Shown: positions 1 to 11,145, numbered from the stretch's first letter. The stretch: DNA of 64,000 nt from Heligmosomoides polygyrus polygyrus (GCA_947396885.1 OX377203.1:6758001-6822000); one strand, 5' to 3'. Notes: generated by a model not told the origin, from the letters alone. Numbers and translations: made by a program.

Positions 1-215
1 TCCATCCCTCCTGTGTCGGTAAATTCGTAACAATCTTGTTTGGAAAGATGAAACATTGGCTTCTCATCTCCTGGCTACCACAAGTCATTGTATAGGCCAA
101 ATGCGCAAAGCAAATTGCCTTCACGATGTCCCGTAGAGGTAGAATGCATGGCGCATCCCAAGTTCCACTAACGCCGTTACTTTATCCTCTACTCCAACAA
201 GCTTCTATTTGGTTT
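1..215 (+). repeat. Old copy of tRNA-derived SINE family 1 (body and tail)
   Basis: This diverged stretch matches the body of the SINE seen intact at 3960-4255: the segment containing TCATTGTATAGGCCAAAT, then the CCCGTAGAGGTAGAATGCATGG stretch, then ACGCCGTTACTTTATCC near the tail. The tRNA-like head is cut off by the window edge. Its tail faces the tail of the copy at 236-490, so the two form an inverted pair. Old and non-coding. Confidence 0.6.
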
Positions 216-235
216 TGCGGTGATTATTCCAAAAG

Positions 236-490
236 GGTAAAGGACGGCGTTAATCGATCAGTTGTCAGTATGCGCCATGCACTCTACCTCTACGGGATAT
301 CGTGAGTCTTGCGGTGTCCTCTTAATGGACAGATCGGTATTTTATCCGTCCCAAAGAATTCTGGCACCGATTTACCTCTACGGAGGGGTGTTATCTTTGA
401 TTGGCCTGTGGGGTTAGACCCGAACCAAGAACATGGAATCGGGGTGCTCGCGACAGCCGACATTTCCACGAACAGAGCTGCCACACGCTA
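236..490 (-). repeat. Old copy of SINE family 1, inverted relative to the copy at 1-215
   Basis: The plus strand starts with the tail motif GGTAAAGGACGGCGTTAA and runs through the family body to a degenerate tRNA-like head. The A-box side is badly worn (GCTGCCACACGC). The opposed 60-64 aa ORFs here are shadows of the repeat. Confidence 0.55.
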
Positions 491-748
491 ACTATGGTCA
501 AAAATTAGGAAAATATTTCTCAGGGTGATATTTCTAGATAATCTTCGTTGAGTGATCGGGACTTACAGCAAACTTTGGTGGTGAAGTTGTTGAATCATTG
601 CAGTAGTGTTCTATCTACCAGAAAGCATAACAAGTATAGGGGCTTCGACGAGGGGTACAACAAGAATCAGTAGAGATCACAAAGCAAATCTTTCTTCATG
701 AGGCTCAACGACGTAACCTTTGAAAGTAGACTAACCAGGAAACTACCT

Positions 749-1171
749 CAACGGTAGGTCGGAACGGCCTAAGTATTGTATATGGGCAGAATCGCCACTC
801 TCTGGGAAACAGCAAAATGCAAATATTTCGACCCTAATACAAGTCTATCCAGAGTTAGGGACGACACAAGTTGGGCCGTTGGCGGCGTTATTCCTCGGCC
901 TTCACGCGAAGGGCGGGTTAAAATTAGCTGGAAACGGCGATCATGGGAATTAAGCCGTCCCTCTACCCTCTGCGCCACCGCAGCGGCCGTCATCGCTGTT
1001 TCCAGCCAATTTGAGCTCGCCCTATGTGCCGAGGAATAATGCCACCATCTTCCGCCGTCCCTTACTCTGCGCAGACTTGTATTGGGGTCGAGATATTTGC
1101 ATTTTGCTGTTTCCCAGAGAGAGAATTCTGCCCATGTACAACACTTGGGCCATTCCGACCTACCGTTGGGA
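749..1171. repeat. Foldback (palindromic) MITE with tRNA-like centre
   Basis: The left arm (CAACGGTAGGTCGGAACGGC, then CTCTGGGAAACAGCAAAATG) returns as its reverse complement on the right, ending in GACCTACCGTTGGG. The arms are about 200 bp with few mismatches. The centre holds GGTGGCGCAGAGGGTAGAGG on the minus strand, which resembles a tRNA A box. A fragment of one terminus recurs at 29135-29170. No coding function is supported. Confidence 0.65.
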
Positions 1172-1680
1172 TACTTTCATGGTAAGTAGCCTCCAGAATT
1201 TGATCGATTCCAGAAGACCTGAACTTCATTGGTCTTCAAACCTTGCCTTTGGGTAATTTTCTATAGTCATGTTATCGGTCTTGGCCTAGGACTGAGTTGC
1301 AGAGGTCCTTCACAAGGCTTTACTGAGAGGAAGCCGCTGAAGGCCAAGAAAGGCGAAGAATAGCACATCTATCCATTGTGAAAGCGTTTTTTATAGGCTA
1401 GGAATACGGTATGCCACGAGAAGGGCATGAGCAACGCCGATTAGTCATGGCTTTCACACTATATAAGTAGCACAGATGGCATAATTATCGTGATATACTA
1501 CTAAGAATTGAAGACTATTATGAGTTTTGAACGTTTAAAACCTATTTTATGTTGTATTGTAATAAAGAAGAGCGAACTAGGGTGAGTAAAGCCGTGGTCC
1601 AGAAGCGGGCCACAGCAGAATTCAAATTTTTAACGCTGCTTGCTAACATTCAACCACGAATTCTACGATTTCGTGTTTAG

Positions 1681-4600
1681 GCCATTGAAGCTAAAGCGGC
1701 TGCCGCAGCGAGGCGTGAACTGGAAGAGGAGCGGTTGAGAGAGTCACAGATGTCCGAAGGGATCGACTGGGGAATGAGATTCGATGAAGACACCCCAGCG
1801 CCCAGCGTCGACGTGAGTTTGTACAGCATTTCCAGTTCTGCGAGAATCCACTAGGGGAAATTTGTGTTCAGTTCGAGCTCGATGGCCATTTGATGGAGGA
1901 TCGTGAGCAGTATTACCAGTCGGATCCTAAGAAGGCACTTGCCAAGTTTTTCGAACGCGAAGGATTCGACATGACGTTTCAGTTGACCGAGCAAGGCTCA
2001 GGTCACACGCACAAGTGGTTATGCGCTATAGAGTGAGTACCAGATTTGTACCATAAGTCGAAGGTCGATTCTGTATTCCCACTCCATTCAGCAGTGTGTC
2101 GTAGGGGAGGGTAGGAGTTGCGTTAATTTGATTGTATTGCAACTGTTGGCAATTAGGATTGCAACCTGACCGTAAATAGACCCCAACATCGTTGGCTGTC
2201 AATTCATATCATCATACTCTATAATAACGCGCTAAGCGCCGAGTCATACTATCGATCGGCGCCGCCGCAGAAATTAGTCATAAAATAGGGGAAAAATTAC
2301 GGCACGAAAATAGCGCAAAATACCCAGACGTCTTCTCCTTGCTTGGGAATTTCAGTCCTGGAGCAATCGAGGTAGCTGAACACGAATCTGTGGTTCGTTT
2401 TTCAAGTATCGATCGCCATCGATCGATATTGATCAAATTATGATGCGGGAAAATAGCGGAAAATACCCAGACGTCTTCTACCTGCCTGGCAACTTTAGCC
2501 CTGAGAGTAATCGAGGTCGCTGAACACGAATCTGAAGTTCGTTTTCGAAGTATCGATCGCAATCAATCGATATTGATCAAATTGCGGGCGGAAAATAGCG
2601 GAAATACCCAGACGTCTTCTACCTGCCTGGAAACTTTAGCCCTGGGGCAATCGAGGTCGCTGAACACGAGTCTGATGTTCGTTTTTGAAGTATCGATCGC
2701 CGTCAATCGATACTGATCAATCTATTATATTTTTTTGGATATCAGTCAATACTGATCAAATTACGTGGCGCAGAAAAGCGGAAAATACCCAGACTTCTTC
2801 TACGTGCCAGGGGATTCAGAAGACGTGCGGAATACGTCGCATGACGTGCCTGGAATTCAGAGGGCGTGCCGAAGACGTCGCTCAACGTGTTTGGGGATTC
2901 AGGTAGGCTTGCAATGTGCCTGGGGATTCAAAACGCGTGCCGATGACGCCGTCTGCTAAGGAGATCATTGAGGGGGACCAGTACCACTAAGGGGGGGGGG
3001 CGTTTCACTAAGGGAGGATCAGTAGTGAGGAACCAATAGATCGCCCTATCATACTATATACTGTAGGCACTGCGAGCCTTTTGTACTCCTATGTAGGGAA
3101 GAATGCTGTGCAAGTAGAGCAGCTAGCTTGCTGTGATTGTCCTTAGCTTAGTGAAATTGCAACATCTTGAGATTTTATTTAAAAAAATTGTTTTTTTTTG
3201 TGGTTTAAAGCTTTTTCTGAACCGTAAGAACCAGCATTTTTGGCGTATTAAAAGAAGAGATCGACCCATCTCAGGACGTCGCAATTACCATTTGATTGAT
3301 AGCAAAAATTCTGTTCTGTGGAATTACACACTTGTTAACGGTGCTACAAAAGTAGTTGTAGAAAACACACATATCTTCACTTTATTGTTTCAAGTAAGCA
3401 GCATCGACGCTATCAATCAAATAAAAATCGCAAAGAGCTAGATGAATGCACGGTGCGATCTATTCTTTTAATGAGTCAAAAATTGCTGTTTTTTTTGCAC
3501 TTTAAAGTAGGCTTTCAAACATTATTTTTCCATAAAATGAAAATTTTAAAAATTTTAAGCAGTGTGTTCGCTTATTCGTGCAGGAGAAATGAAAAATTTT
3601 AAAGAAATTTATGCTAAATTCCCCTAGAGAAAAAATTCAAAGGAAGTTACACTAAACTTTCCTTCAATAAGAAATCATTCTATCCGTCTTGAAATCCATA
3701 GTTTAATCTGGAACAAGCTAGTTTTGATTTGGAAGATGTTCAGCTTGATTTCAGAAGCGTCAAGCTTACAAGCTTACAAGAGTGCCCAGTTTGATTTGAA
3801 AAGTGTCCAGTTTGACGAGAAAATGGTGTACATTAATTGCGTAAACGGTTGGACAGATCGATTGCGATGTGTTTCCCAGGGCAGCGACACACGGCGGTCG
3901 TTGTAGGAAGTCGCCAATCCACTTCTGGTTGTAATTATTGGCTTCCATGACCCTTTTGATGGACGCGTGTAGCGCAGTCGGAGGAGGCGCGACTGTCGCG
4001 TGCACCCGATACCAGATTCCTGGCTCGGATTTCCCGCCCAGGCCAACCAAGCCTTCGATCTCTCCGGGGTCGGTGAATTGGTACCAGACTTGTCTGGGAA
4101 GGATAGAGCGCTGACTTGTTCATCGGCTGGCCACCGCAAGTCATTGTATGGCCAAATACGCATTCATGTCGCCTCCACGACATCCCGTAGAAGTAGAATG
4201 CGCTGGCGCATCCCAGAAGGGATTGAGTAACGCCGTCCTTTATCCTTTATCCTTTATGACCCTTTTGACCAGAGTCCTCCACTGACTTGTGAAGCAAAGT
4301 GGATGATTTTCGTGTGTACTGTTCATTTTGCCTTCTTTCAGGCTTCCCATTGAAGTCAGTGGTGTTGATCGAACGTACACCGCACAGGCTATTGTCTCCA
4401 CCTCCAAAAAAGATGCTCAGGTGCAGTGTGCCTTAGAAGCGTGCCGAATCCTAGATGCCCATGGAGTTCTAAGGTTTGTCGTTCTATTATTAGGTTGGAA
4501 AAAAGTCTTTTCATTTTTTTCAATGATTTATTACTTCACAACTTCAAAGTCAAATCAATTGAGATAAACTCTATTTTGTTCTACTACACTTCTCCAAAGA

Positions 4601-7600
4601 CTGGGTGATTTTCCAATTCCTCTCGCTTAAAAGACTGCAGTTCTGGAGTCGAACCATTGATAAATCCAATTTTTGAGGTCTTCATCCGTTCCAAAATATT
4701 TCTCTCCAATTTCTTGCTTGAGAGCACGGAAGAGATGGTAGTCGGTAGGGGCGAGATCAGGGCTATACGGTGGATGTGGCATTACCTCCCAGCCCATCCC
4801 CTTTATTGTTTCTCTTGTGAGTCTTGCAACACGTGGTTTTGCATCGTCATGCAGGATCATCACCTTCGACTTCTCCGGCCTGTTTTCTTGGAGAGTTGCG
4901 ACGACTTTGTGGAGTTGGCCGCAGTATGTGACAGCAGTAAGTGTCTCTCCACTTCTGAGAGTTTGCCGATAAATCACTCCTCTGATATCCACCAAACACT
5001 CAAGAGAATCTTCCGTTCGTGAACATTGGGCTTGAGATCAGACTTAGGGCTCTCTCCCTTTTGTACCCATTGCCTTTTCCTCGGAAGTTGGCACACAGAA
5101 CCCAGGACTCTTCGCCTGTCACAATCCGCGGAAGAAACGATTTTCTTCCTTATCTGGACAGAAGAGAAGCAGCGATGGAGAGCCGTCGACCTTTCTGAGT
5201 GTCTGACAGGGCATGTGGAATCCACGCTCCAAATTTCCATGAAAGCCAAGATTCTTCAGATGGATCCCCACTATCCTATGAGACACTTCGAGCTTCTCTG
5301 CCAGCTGACGTGTCGTCTGCCAACTATCGGTACGAAGAAGATGGTGTAGTTCACTGTCGTCCAATCCAGTTGGCCTTCCTGACCATGCTTTGCCCTCAGT
5401 GAATAATTTCCCTTTAAAGACTTTCCGAACCACTCATAACAGGCGCGATGAGTAGTAGATCCCAAGCCATATATGTGGTTAATTTGGTCTGCTGCCTGAC
5501 GTGCTGTGGATTCTTTAATGAATTCTTGAAGAATGCCGTGCTGAAAACGGCCATGAGGTAGATCTGGCATTGAGTTCGGAAGATTGGATGGATAACGAAT
5601 TACAAGAAGAGTCTTAACCTGTGTCTGCGTGCGAACGGTAGACAAGTGTGATAGGATTACGAAATCAGCAATCAACATTGGCTAGTGCGTTTACAAGGGG
5701 AAGGGTAAAAAAAATTTCGAAGTGTGAAGAGACTTTTTTTCCAACCTAATATATCCTAGCCGATGAACTTCTGTAGGCATACCTAGTTCAGATCCTCAAA
5801 AGCAAAATCGAGAACGAAGAAAAACGACCTGGAAGCCAACGACTTCTACGATTCCGATGAGGACGAGTATTTGGATAGAACGGGTCAAATTGAGCGGCAG
5901 AGGGAGAAGCGAATGTTGTGGGCTAAGGTAGTATTCAGTATTGATTACCCATCCTAATTCGCTTCATAGCAGCAAAAAGGCTTAAAGTTCTTCTTCTATT
6001 CAGAATCAGTCGAATGAGAAAGCCACGAAGAAGAGCACCTACGAGTCACTACTCAAAGAACTGGAAGAGACACGCGAGAACATCACCCAGTTGAAGCAGA
6101 AGCTGGACGAGATGCATACGGTACCTGGCATCTTACCGTATAACGTGGCCCCATGAACTAAAATTCCATTTCAGGCGAAAGCTTCGACGAACACTGGAGA
6201 TTCGCTGGATGACTATTGCAGACAGCTCAGTGAAGGTCATGGCGTAGTACCAGACCTGAAGGTGAGACCTGCTTTCATCTTCTTGCCTTGTTTCCGCAGT
6301 AGAGCTCTCCTCAGTCGGTTCTTCTAGGCAAAAACGGAGACCTCAGTTCTGCGCCAGAAGCTAGTGGCTTTAACGCACGACGCGCAGAGGCTGGAGAAGC
6401 TCGTCAAGATTGCGAAGCCGGTAGCACTACCAGAACTGAAGATGGCAGGAACAAACTCAAGTGGTAGGACTAAGAATTCCAATTTCGGACGTCCTGTACG
6501 TCAGTTTTCCCATGATCCAGTTCTTCCCATGGTTTTTTAGGAGCGGATAAGCAAGCGTTCCTTCGAAAAACGATGATGATTGGAAGGAAAAAGGCGTCTG
6601 ATCTGAAAGCGCCGGCTGCTTCCACACCGTCGAACATTGTAAAAGGACCAGCAGCAGATGTGCCGTTCAGACCCGAAGTGGAAGGCGACGATGAGGTATG
6701 GAGATTCAGGGCAACTTCTGGTCATTCTGGGGCACGAGTAGTACGAGTAGGCCCAGTCGCAGAAGGCGCCAGCTGTCGCGTCTACCTTCGATAGAGCGTC
6801 TTGGTTCGGGTCCTGTACAGGCCGACAAAGCCTGATTCCTTCGGGATCAGTGAATTGAGTGCCATCCTTGTTCAGGGAGGATAAGAAAAAGACTTCTCCA
6901 TTTTCTGGCCATTTGAAAGTCGGTGTTGAGGCCAAGCTGCCTTTACAATAACCCTTAGAAGTAGAATGCATATGTATCCCAGTGATGGGTTTATTAACGT
7001 CTTTCTTTATCCTGCATCCTTTAAGAATTTGCATTTTCTTTGCCCCTGAGAGTTGTGATGTTCATTCAGTTGAAAAGTAAATAAATTGTTTTTTGTGCAA
7101 ACATATGGATGTTCAAGAGACCATTGAAACGATTATTCAGGATGACGAGGCTACAAATGAAACAGCGCGTCCTTCTACCGTAGCAGTGGACGAAAAGAAG
7201 CCAGAAACGACGCACCGAGGTAAACAAGAACATCTTACGATTATTTTGTTTTTATTTACCCATTTATTTATATAAGACATATGCAGTATTCAAGCATAAG
7301 GCCTCGTTTTTAGTAGGTTGTAACGAAATAAATGGCACTGAACCACTGTAAATTTAAACGGTTAATATCTCGGCTTGTAGACAAGTTTATTAATCGAAAT
7401 AAAAACCTTCTGATTCTACACATCTTTGCCAACGTGACACAAGCTTTCTTTATCCCAGTAGCGTAAAAATCAGAAGTTCTGGAATTGACGAAATCTTCGA
7501 AGGCACTTTCGGCATCCTGTTGGTATTTGAATATTTCCCTACCAAGAAGTCGCCAAGATGCTTGAAGAAATGGTAGTCTGTTGGGGAGAGGTCGGGAGAA

Positions 7601-10600
7601 AACGGAGGATGTGGTAGAGTTTCAATGCTCAGCTCATTCAATTTCTGCAACGTCATTCGTGCTACATGGGGGCGAGCATTGTCGTGCAGAAGGAGAACTC
7701 GCCTTCGGTTTACCAAGGCCGGCCGGATACCCTTCAACTTTTTCATCATTTCTTCAATTTCAACGCAGTACTTCTCTGCCGTGATGGATTCACCGGGAGG
7801 GAGGAAGCTGTGGTGAATAATTCCCAGCGAACACCACCATACTGTCACCATTACTTTCTTTTGGTGCAATTCCGGCTTCGCAAAAACCTTGGGGCTCTCA
7901 TCGCTGTCCACCCACTGTGCCGATCGTCGCCTGTTGTCGTACATGATCCATTTCTCGTCACAGGTTACGATGCGATCAAGTAATGGGTCCGTTTCGTTCC
8001 GTAGAAGCAGTGCGGACGAGATCTCATATCGTCGGTTTCTTTGCTCCTCAGACAGCTCGTGAGGCACCCATCTTTCCAGCTTTTTGGTCTTTCCAATTTC
8101 CTTCAGATGCCGGGCAGCTGTGTTGTGACTGACGCCAAGAACCTTCGCTATCTCCCTGGTACCTTTGTGTGGATCCTCCTCTACCACATCTCTCAGCTTG
8201 TCCTCATCAACATCACTATGCCTCCCACGACCTTCATGTTCTTCCAAGCTCTCATCTCCATTCCGGAACTTCTGATACCAACGATACGCCGTCCGAATTG
8301 TGGAACATCCTTGACCGAATGCGGCGTTGATCTTCTCGTCCGCCTCCTTAGCTGTAGTGCCCACTTGAATTCATACAAGTAAATGCCTCGGATCACCCTT
8401 TTGTCCATCTGCAAAAAAGTCAATAAAACTCTAAAGTTTTCCCACTTTTACATAGAAAGTTTGGTACTCACCGGTAGAGCAAAGTTTGCGCTTCTAAATG
8501 ATATGCCACTTGTTACGGTTTGTTCTTGATCAAACGCGTAAAGACGCGCCAAAAAATGGCGCGAGCAGTGCCATTTAATTCGTTACAACCTAATACTTTG
8601 ACGCCGAGCAACACGACCCCACGCATGGTGGCCATACTGATTGAGCGACGCGAACGATCAATTTGGCCACTTTACATGCCGTCGCGTCGCTCGACGTCGG
8701 AAGCATAAACGGGGCCTAACAGCGTTGAAACAACGCAGTGCAGTATGACATGCAGACACTTCATCAGGATGTAGTAAGGTATCACAGGGAATGGTGAGTG
8801 TTGTGCACACGTTTTCACACCTCTTCTTCCGATCTTTAAAACAGCGTTGAGGAAAAACTAACCGTAATTCTGGACTCCGCTCAAACGCCCTGCATCCTAT
8901 CAAAGTAGCCTCGCAAAAACCCATTTTGAGTTGGGAACCTTTCCTTGTCTTTATGAACTTTATATTCTGCTGAATGGGCCTGGTTTTTCAGTTCAATCGT
9001 CACAAAGCAAGCTGTTTTATCTCAATCTAGTCTGGTACCTTCTAAATTGCCGATTCCAAATAATGCCTATGGGATGGTGTCCTACTTCCATCCTGACTAT
9101 CGATTTTCCAACTGGAGCTTTGTAGAATGCCTTTGAGCAATTCAAATACACTGCATCCGTGCGTCTTCTGGCCTAAGTAGCTCATCATCATTTTCATTAA
9201 CGTCTGTCCCGCTTGGTGGCGGTGTCCGCTCTTCTGGTGTAGTGACGCCAGTTCTCCCGATCAAATACTTGATCAGGGTGCACACCAGCCATCTTTATGT
9301 CCAAGTGCAACGTATTTAGCCAATGTTGCTACGGGCGTCCCCTGGGCCGCCTTTCAGGGACTTTTTTTTCTTTCCTCAGGCCAATTTTACGGACGGTGTC
9401 GTCGTTAGCGCGAAGGACGTGGCCATACCATCGTCGACGAGCTTCGCGCAGCTTGTCGGCCATCGGGACGACACCGAACCTCTGTCGTATGGTGTCATTG
9501 CGAACGCGGTCCAATCGCGTTACTCCAGCCGTCCACCTTAGCATTTTCGTCTCCATTACACTGAGGCGGCTTTCAATTTCCTTCGTCACAGGCCAGCACT
9601 CAGCACCGTACGTCGCTACTGGGCGGACTACTGTTCTATAAACCTTCTGGCCTAAGTAGCTCGTTACCAGTCATTTAGGGAAGTTATAGCACTTGTTTCT
9701 GCAGATCTGTCATGGAGAAAGCCATATTGATCCTTCGCTATTACCTTTTTTGATTCAAGATGTTTCACTATATCTTTTCTTGGGATCCATTCTATCGTTC
9801 ATTATTCTAATCATGTTATGTGAAGTGCAAAAAATAGCCCCAAAGTCATGGTGGAGCTAGCGAATATTGGCTATCGAGTTGAAGAGATCGGACTGGATTG
9901 AATAGATGGAAACTATGTTCCCTTGATAGATTTTCACTTATTTCAGCTCAGCAACCGCAGCAACCTCCCGTTGCTGAAAAATCGACAGATCAGGTTCCAG
10001 AGCCGAAGTCGAGCGAGAAGTTTGAACAACGAGAGCCGGCGAAACTACCTATCGCGGAACCCGAAGGTCAGGCTATCAATTTAGAGACCAATTTAACCAA
10101 TACCTGAGTAAAAAGGGGTAAGGGGCAGGGGCTAGACGGGTCGAAGGTTTTGCTCATCACTGGCTAAACTTGCGTTGATGTAGCTGTACTTATCTCTTGT
10201 TGCTACCTACGCATTTCTCAGAACGTTATTTTAGTAGAGCGGCCGCCTACCTCTCCTGAATCCTCACAAGAAGTAGAGCATCGTTCTGTTGATGTGTCCA
10301 GCAGCGAAGAGCGAAGATCGGACAAAAGATCACTGCTCGAAGAGCAAGCGAACAGTGAAGCAGAAGCTGCGAAGAAGAGACGTCGTGTCAGAATTCGAGC
10401 TAATCGACCTGCAGCCAGTGATCCTAACGATGACTACGGAAGGTAAATTGGCTGCTGAGTGTTGCTTTCTGGTTAGGTAAAAGCGTTGCCAATGTCGGCA
10501 TATTTCAGCATTGATGATGACCGCTACGCCACATGGCTGCCGCCGGATAATCAGAGCGGTGATGGAAAGACGGCTCTGAATGCCAAATTCGAGGGCAGAT

Positions 10601-10605
10601 ACTGA
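1681..10605 (+). CDS. SLC4A1AP: Kanadaptin homologue (SLC4A1AP), C-terminal 519 residues, 12 exons
   Basis: Exons: 1681-1812, 1872-2032, 4342-4473, 5792-5927, 6004-6120, 6175-6261, 6328-6463, 6541-6695, 7141-7219, 9947-10066, 10235-10442 and 10509-10605 (TGA). All have AG/GT borders and consistent phases, and sum to 1560 bp. Kanadaptin is a mainly nuclear, RNA-processing-associated protein with an FHA domain, a dsRNA-binding-like segment and coiled coils. Seen here: an acidic Trp motif (GIDWGMRF), the dsRBD-like segment (exons 2-3, ALAKFFEREGFDMTF to ALEACRILDAHGVLR), the family signature FYDSDEDEYLDRTG (exon 4), coiled coil (exons 5 and 7), a low-complexity charged region with RRRVRIR, and the conserved C-terminal motif WLPPDNQSGDGKTALNAKF. 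The FHA part is absent and must lie before position 1681, probably outside the window. Introns 2, 3, 8 and 9 are swollen by SINEs, tandem repeats, two mariners and a LINE fragment, all outside exons, so the gene looks functional. Confidence 0.92.
2281..2960 (+). repeat. Tandem repeat, unit about 142 bp, in a kanadaptin intron
   Basis: The marker TACCCAGACGTCTTCT occurs at about 2321, 2464 and 2605 (spacings 143 and 141 bp), with a diverged fourth at 2786. Each unit contains ATCGATCG-rich palindromic sequence (GTATCGATCGCC..ATCGATATTGATCAAATT). The last unit degrades into shorter repeats of a GTGCCTGGGGATTCA type. It lies in intron 2033-4341. Confidence 0.7.
3130..3825 (+). repeat. DNA repeat family R, copy 1
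   Basis: It shares an internal block (TTTGATTGATAGCA..TCTGTT..TCAATCAAATAAAAATCGC) with 22399-23494, and the right end TCCAGTTTGACGAGAAAATGG with the copies at 23494, 48982 and 36297. The left terminus is not visible, so this copy is truncated or old. No transposase. Confidence 0.55.
3960..4255 (+). mobile_element. tRNA-derived SINE family 1, full copy with target-site duplication
   Basis: The head carries a pol III A box (TAGCGCAGTCGG) and, downstream, a degenerate B box (GGCTCGGATTTCC; GGTTCGGATTTCC in sister copies). The roughly 300-bp body ends in a (TTTATCC)n-type tail (CCTTTATCCTTTATCC). It is flanked by the 13-bp direct repeat ATGACCCTTTTGA at 3947-3959 and 4256-4268. Sister copies with their own duplications are at 22460, 47501 and 59257. 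Small ORFs here recur in every copy and are not genes. Confidence 0.88.
4490..5749 (-). mobile_element. Mariner element, 1260 bp, inserted in kanadaptin intron
   Basis: The terminal inverted repeats TTAGGTTGGAAAAAAGTC and GACTTTTTTTCCAACCTAA are bounded by TA at 4488-4489 and 5750-5751, the mariner target-site hallmark. The transposase lies on the minus strand, antisense to the host gene. Splice sites on both sides (donor 4474, acceptor 5791) are intact, so the insertion is intronic and probably neutral. Confidence 0.93.
4627..5678 (-). pseudogene. Mariner transposase pseudogene (frameshifted)
   Basis: Fragments in several minus-strand frames cover the protein: an N-terminal helix-turn-helix (ARQAADQINHIYG..TTHRACYEWF), a second HTH (TTRQLAEKLEVSHRIVGIHL), the first catalytic block, and the C-terminal DDE part (ILHDDAKPRVA, then YSPDLAPTDYHLF). 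At least two frameshifts separate them. The first catalytic block reads VTGEESWVL: the usual Asp of the GDE motif is Glu, so this copy would lack a key metal ligand even if its frame were intact. Confidence 0.88.
6742..7025 (+). repeat. Diverged SINE family 1 copy in kanadaptin intron
   Basis: The head resembles the family A box (CCCAGTCGCAGAAGGCGCC), followed by a GGTTCGGGTCC B-box-like site, family body sequence (CCTTCGGGATCAGTGAATTG..AGAAGTAGAATGCAT) and the tail ACGTCTTTCTTTATCC..ATCCTTTAA. It is much more diverged than the copy at 3960. It lies between exons 8 and 9. Confidence 0.6.
7313..8593 (-). mobile_element. Mariner element, 1281 bp, inside a Tourist-like MITE
   Basis: The inverted termini are GTAGGTTGTAACGAAATAA on the left and TTAATTCGTTACAACCTAA on the right, between TA dinucleotides at 7311-7312 and 8594-8595. 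It encodes a nearly full-length transposase on the minus strand. It sits in the kanadaptin intron 7220-9946 and interrupts the MITE at its GTTTATACTTC site, so it is younger than the MITE. Confidence 0.92.
7450..8423 (-). pseudogene. Mariner transposase, DD34D, with N- and C-terminal frameshifts
   Basis: A minus-strand frame of about 300 codons (8364 to 7450) covers most of the protein: HTH regions (CSTIRTAYRWYQKF, TREIAKVLGVSHNTAARHL), the WVPHEL linker and all three catalytic aspartates (VTCDEKW, LLLHDNARPH, SPTDYHFF), with 34 residues between the second and third. The expected start (MDKRVIRGIYLYEFKW, near 8411) is in another frame, shifted near 8363. The normal C-terminus (DAESAFEDFVNSRTSDFYATG) is in a third frame from about 7525. 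Catalytically complete, but broken at both ends. Confidence 0.87.
9184..9643 (-). mobile_element. 5'-truncated LINE fragment with 19-bp target-site duplication
   Basis: The minus-strand frame 9589-9329 encodes the tail of a non-LTR reverse transcriptase protein (MLRWTAGVTRLDRVRND, then LREARRRWYGHVLRANDD and RRPRGRP). The piece is bracketed by the 19-bp direct repeat CTTCTGGCCTAAGTAGCTC at 9165-9183 and 9644-9662. The 3' end (left) is rich in ATGATG. This is a dead-on-arrival LINE insertion within kanadaptin intron 7220-9946. Confidence 0.82.
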
Positions 10606-11145
10606 GCGCGTGCACTGAAGGATCTCTAACTTACTGCTGTTCTTACTCATAACTTACTCATGGCTCCTTTACAGCTCCAGACCGGTTGAGAGAGGTGGAA
10701 CGGCTCTCAATCTTCTTTTTGGCAGAATCTGAGAGCCCAGCGCATCCAAGGGCGGGTGTTATGACATGTTAGTATGTTAAGGTTCTTCAAGTAATACACT
10801 CCAGCATTTCCTCACTGACATAGGGCGGTCTTCCTCACTCTCGTTCTTGTTAAGCAACATATTTTTTTGTTGCGACATCTACCTCGTGAAAGGTTTTGTT
10901 TAATCGAACGTTTAACCGTTGAGATAAGGGTTTCTGATGTTTGTACAAGTGAATTTAAGAATGAAATATTCGTTAGTTTCAATGGTTCACCGTGGCATTA
11001 TGCACGACAGCTCTTAGCTGTTCCATGAATTATACTCTTGAGTGCTTGGTTTCGTTGTCCATCGTTTGTTTGGCAAGGCAACCATGCAGTAGCAATACGA
11101 GCTAGATTGTTACAGAGTTCTGAAGAAACTGAAGACAATACAGCC
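10606..11145. other. 3' flank of kanadaptin, no feature recognised
   Basis: This follows the kanadaptin stop codon and presumably contains its 3' UTR. I see no canonical AATAAA in the right place and no convincing ORF or repeat. Confidence 0.4.

Larger units (their letters stand above)
7300..8716. mobile_element. Tourist-like palindromic MITE split by a mariner insertion
   Basis: The left end GGCCTCGTTTT is at 7300 and the right end CGGGGCC at 8716, flanked on both sides by TAA (7297-7299 and 8717-8719). Removing the mariner (7313-8593) rejoins GGCCTCGTTTT-TA-CTTTGACGCCG, the same left arm seen in the MITEs at 43568, 50505 and 52651 (GTTTATACTTCGACGCCG). The right arm carries CGTCGCGTCGCTCGACGTCG. 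GGCC ends with a 3-bp TAA duplication are typical of PIF/Harbinger-related Tourist MITEs; the assignment is by these features only. Confidence 0.8.

Noticed and set aside
1575..1590. Possible micro-exon upstream of kanadaptin ending in GG|GTGAGT
   Set aside because: Only about 15 bases between AG and GT, and no match to the family; too little evidence.
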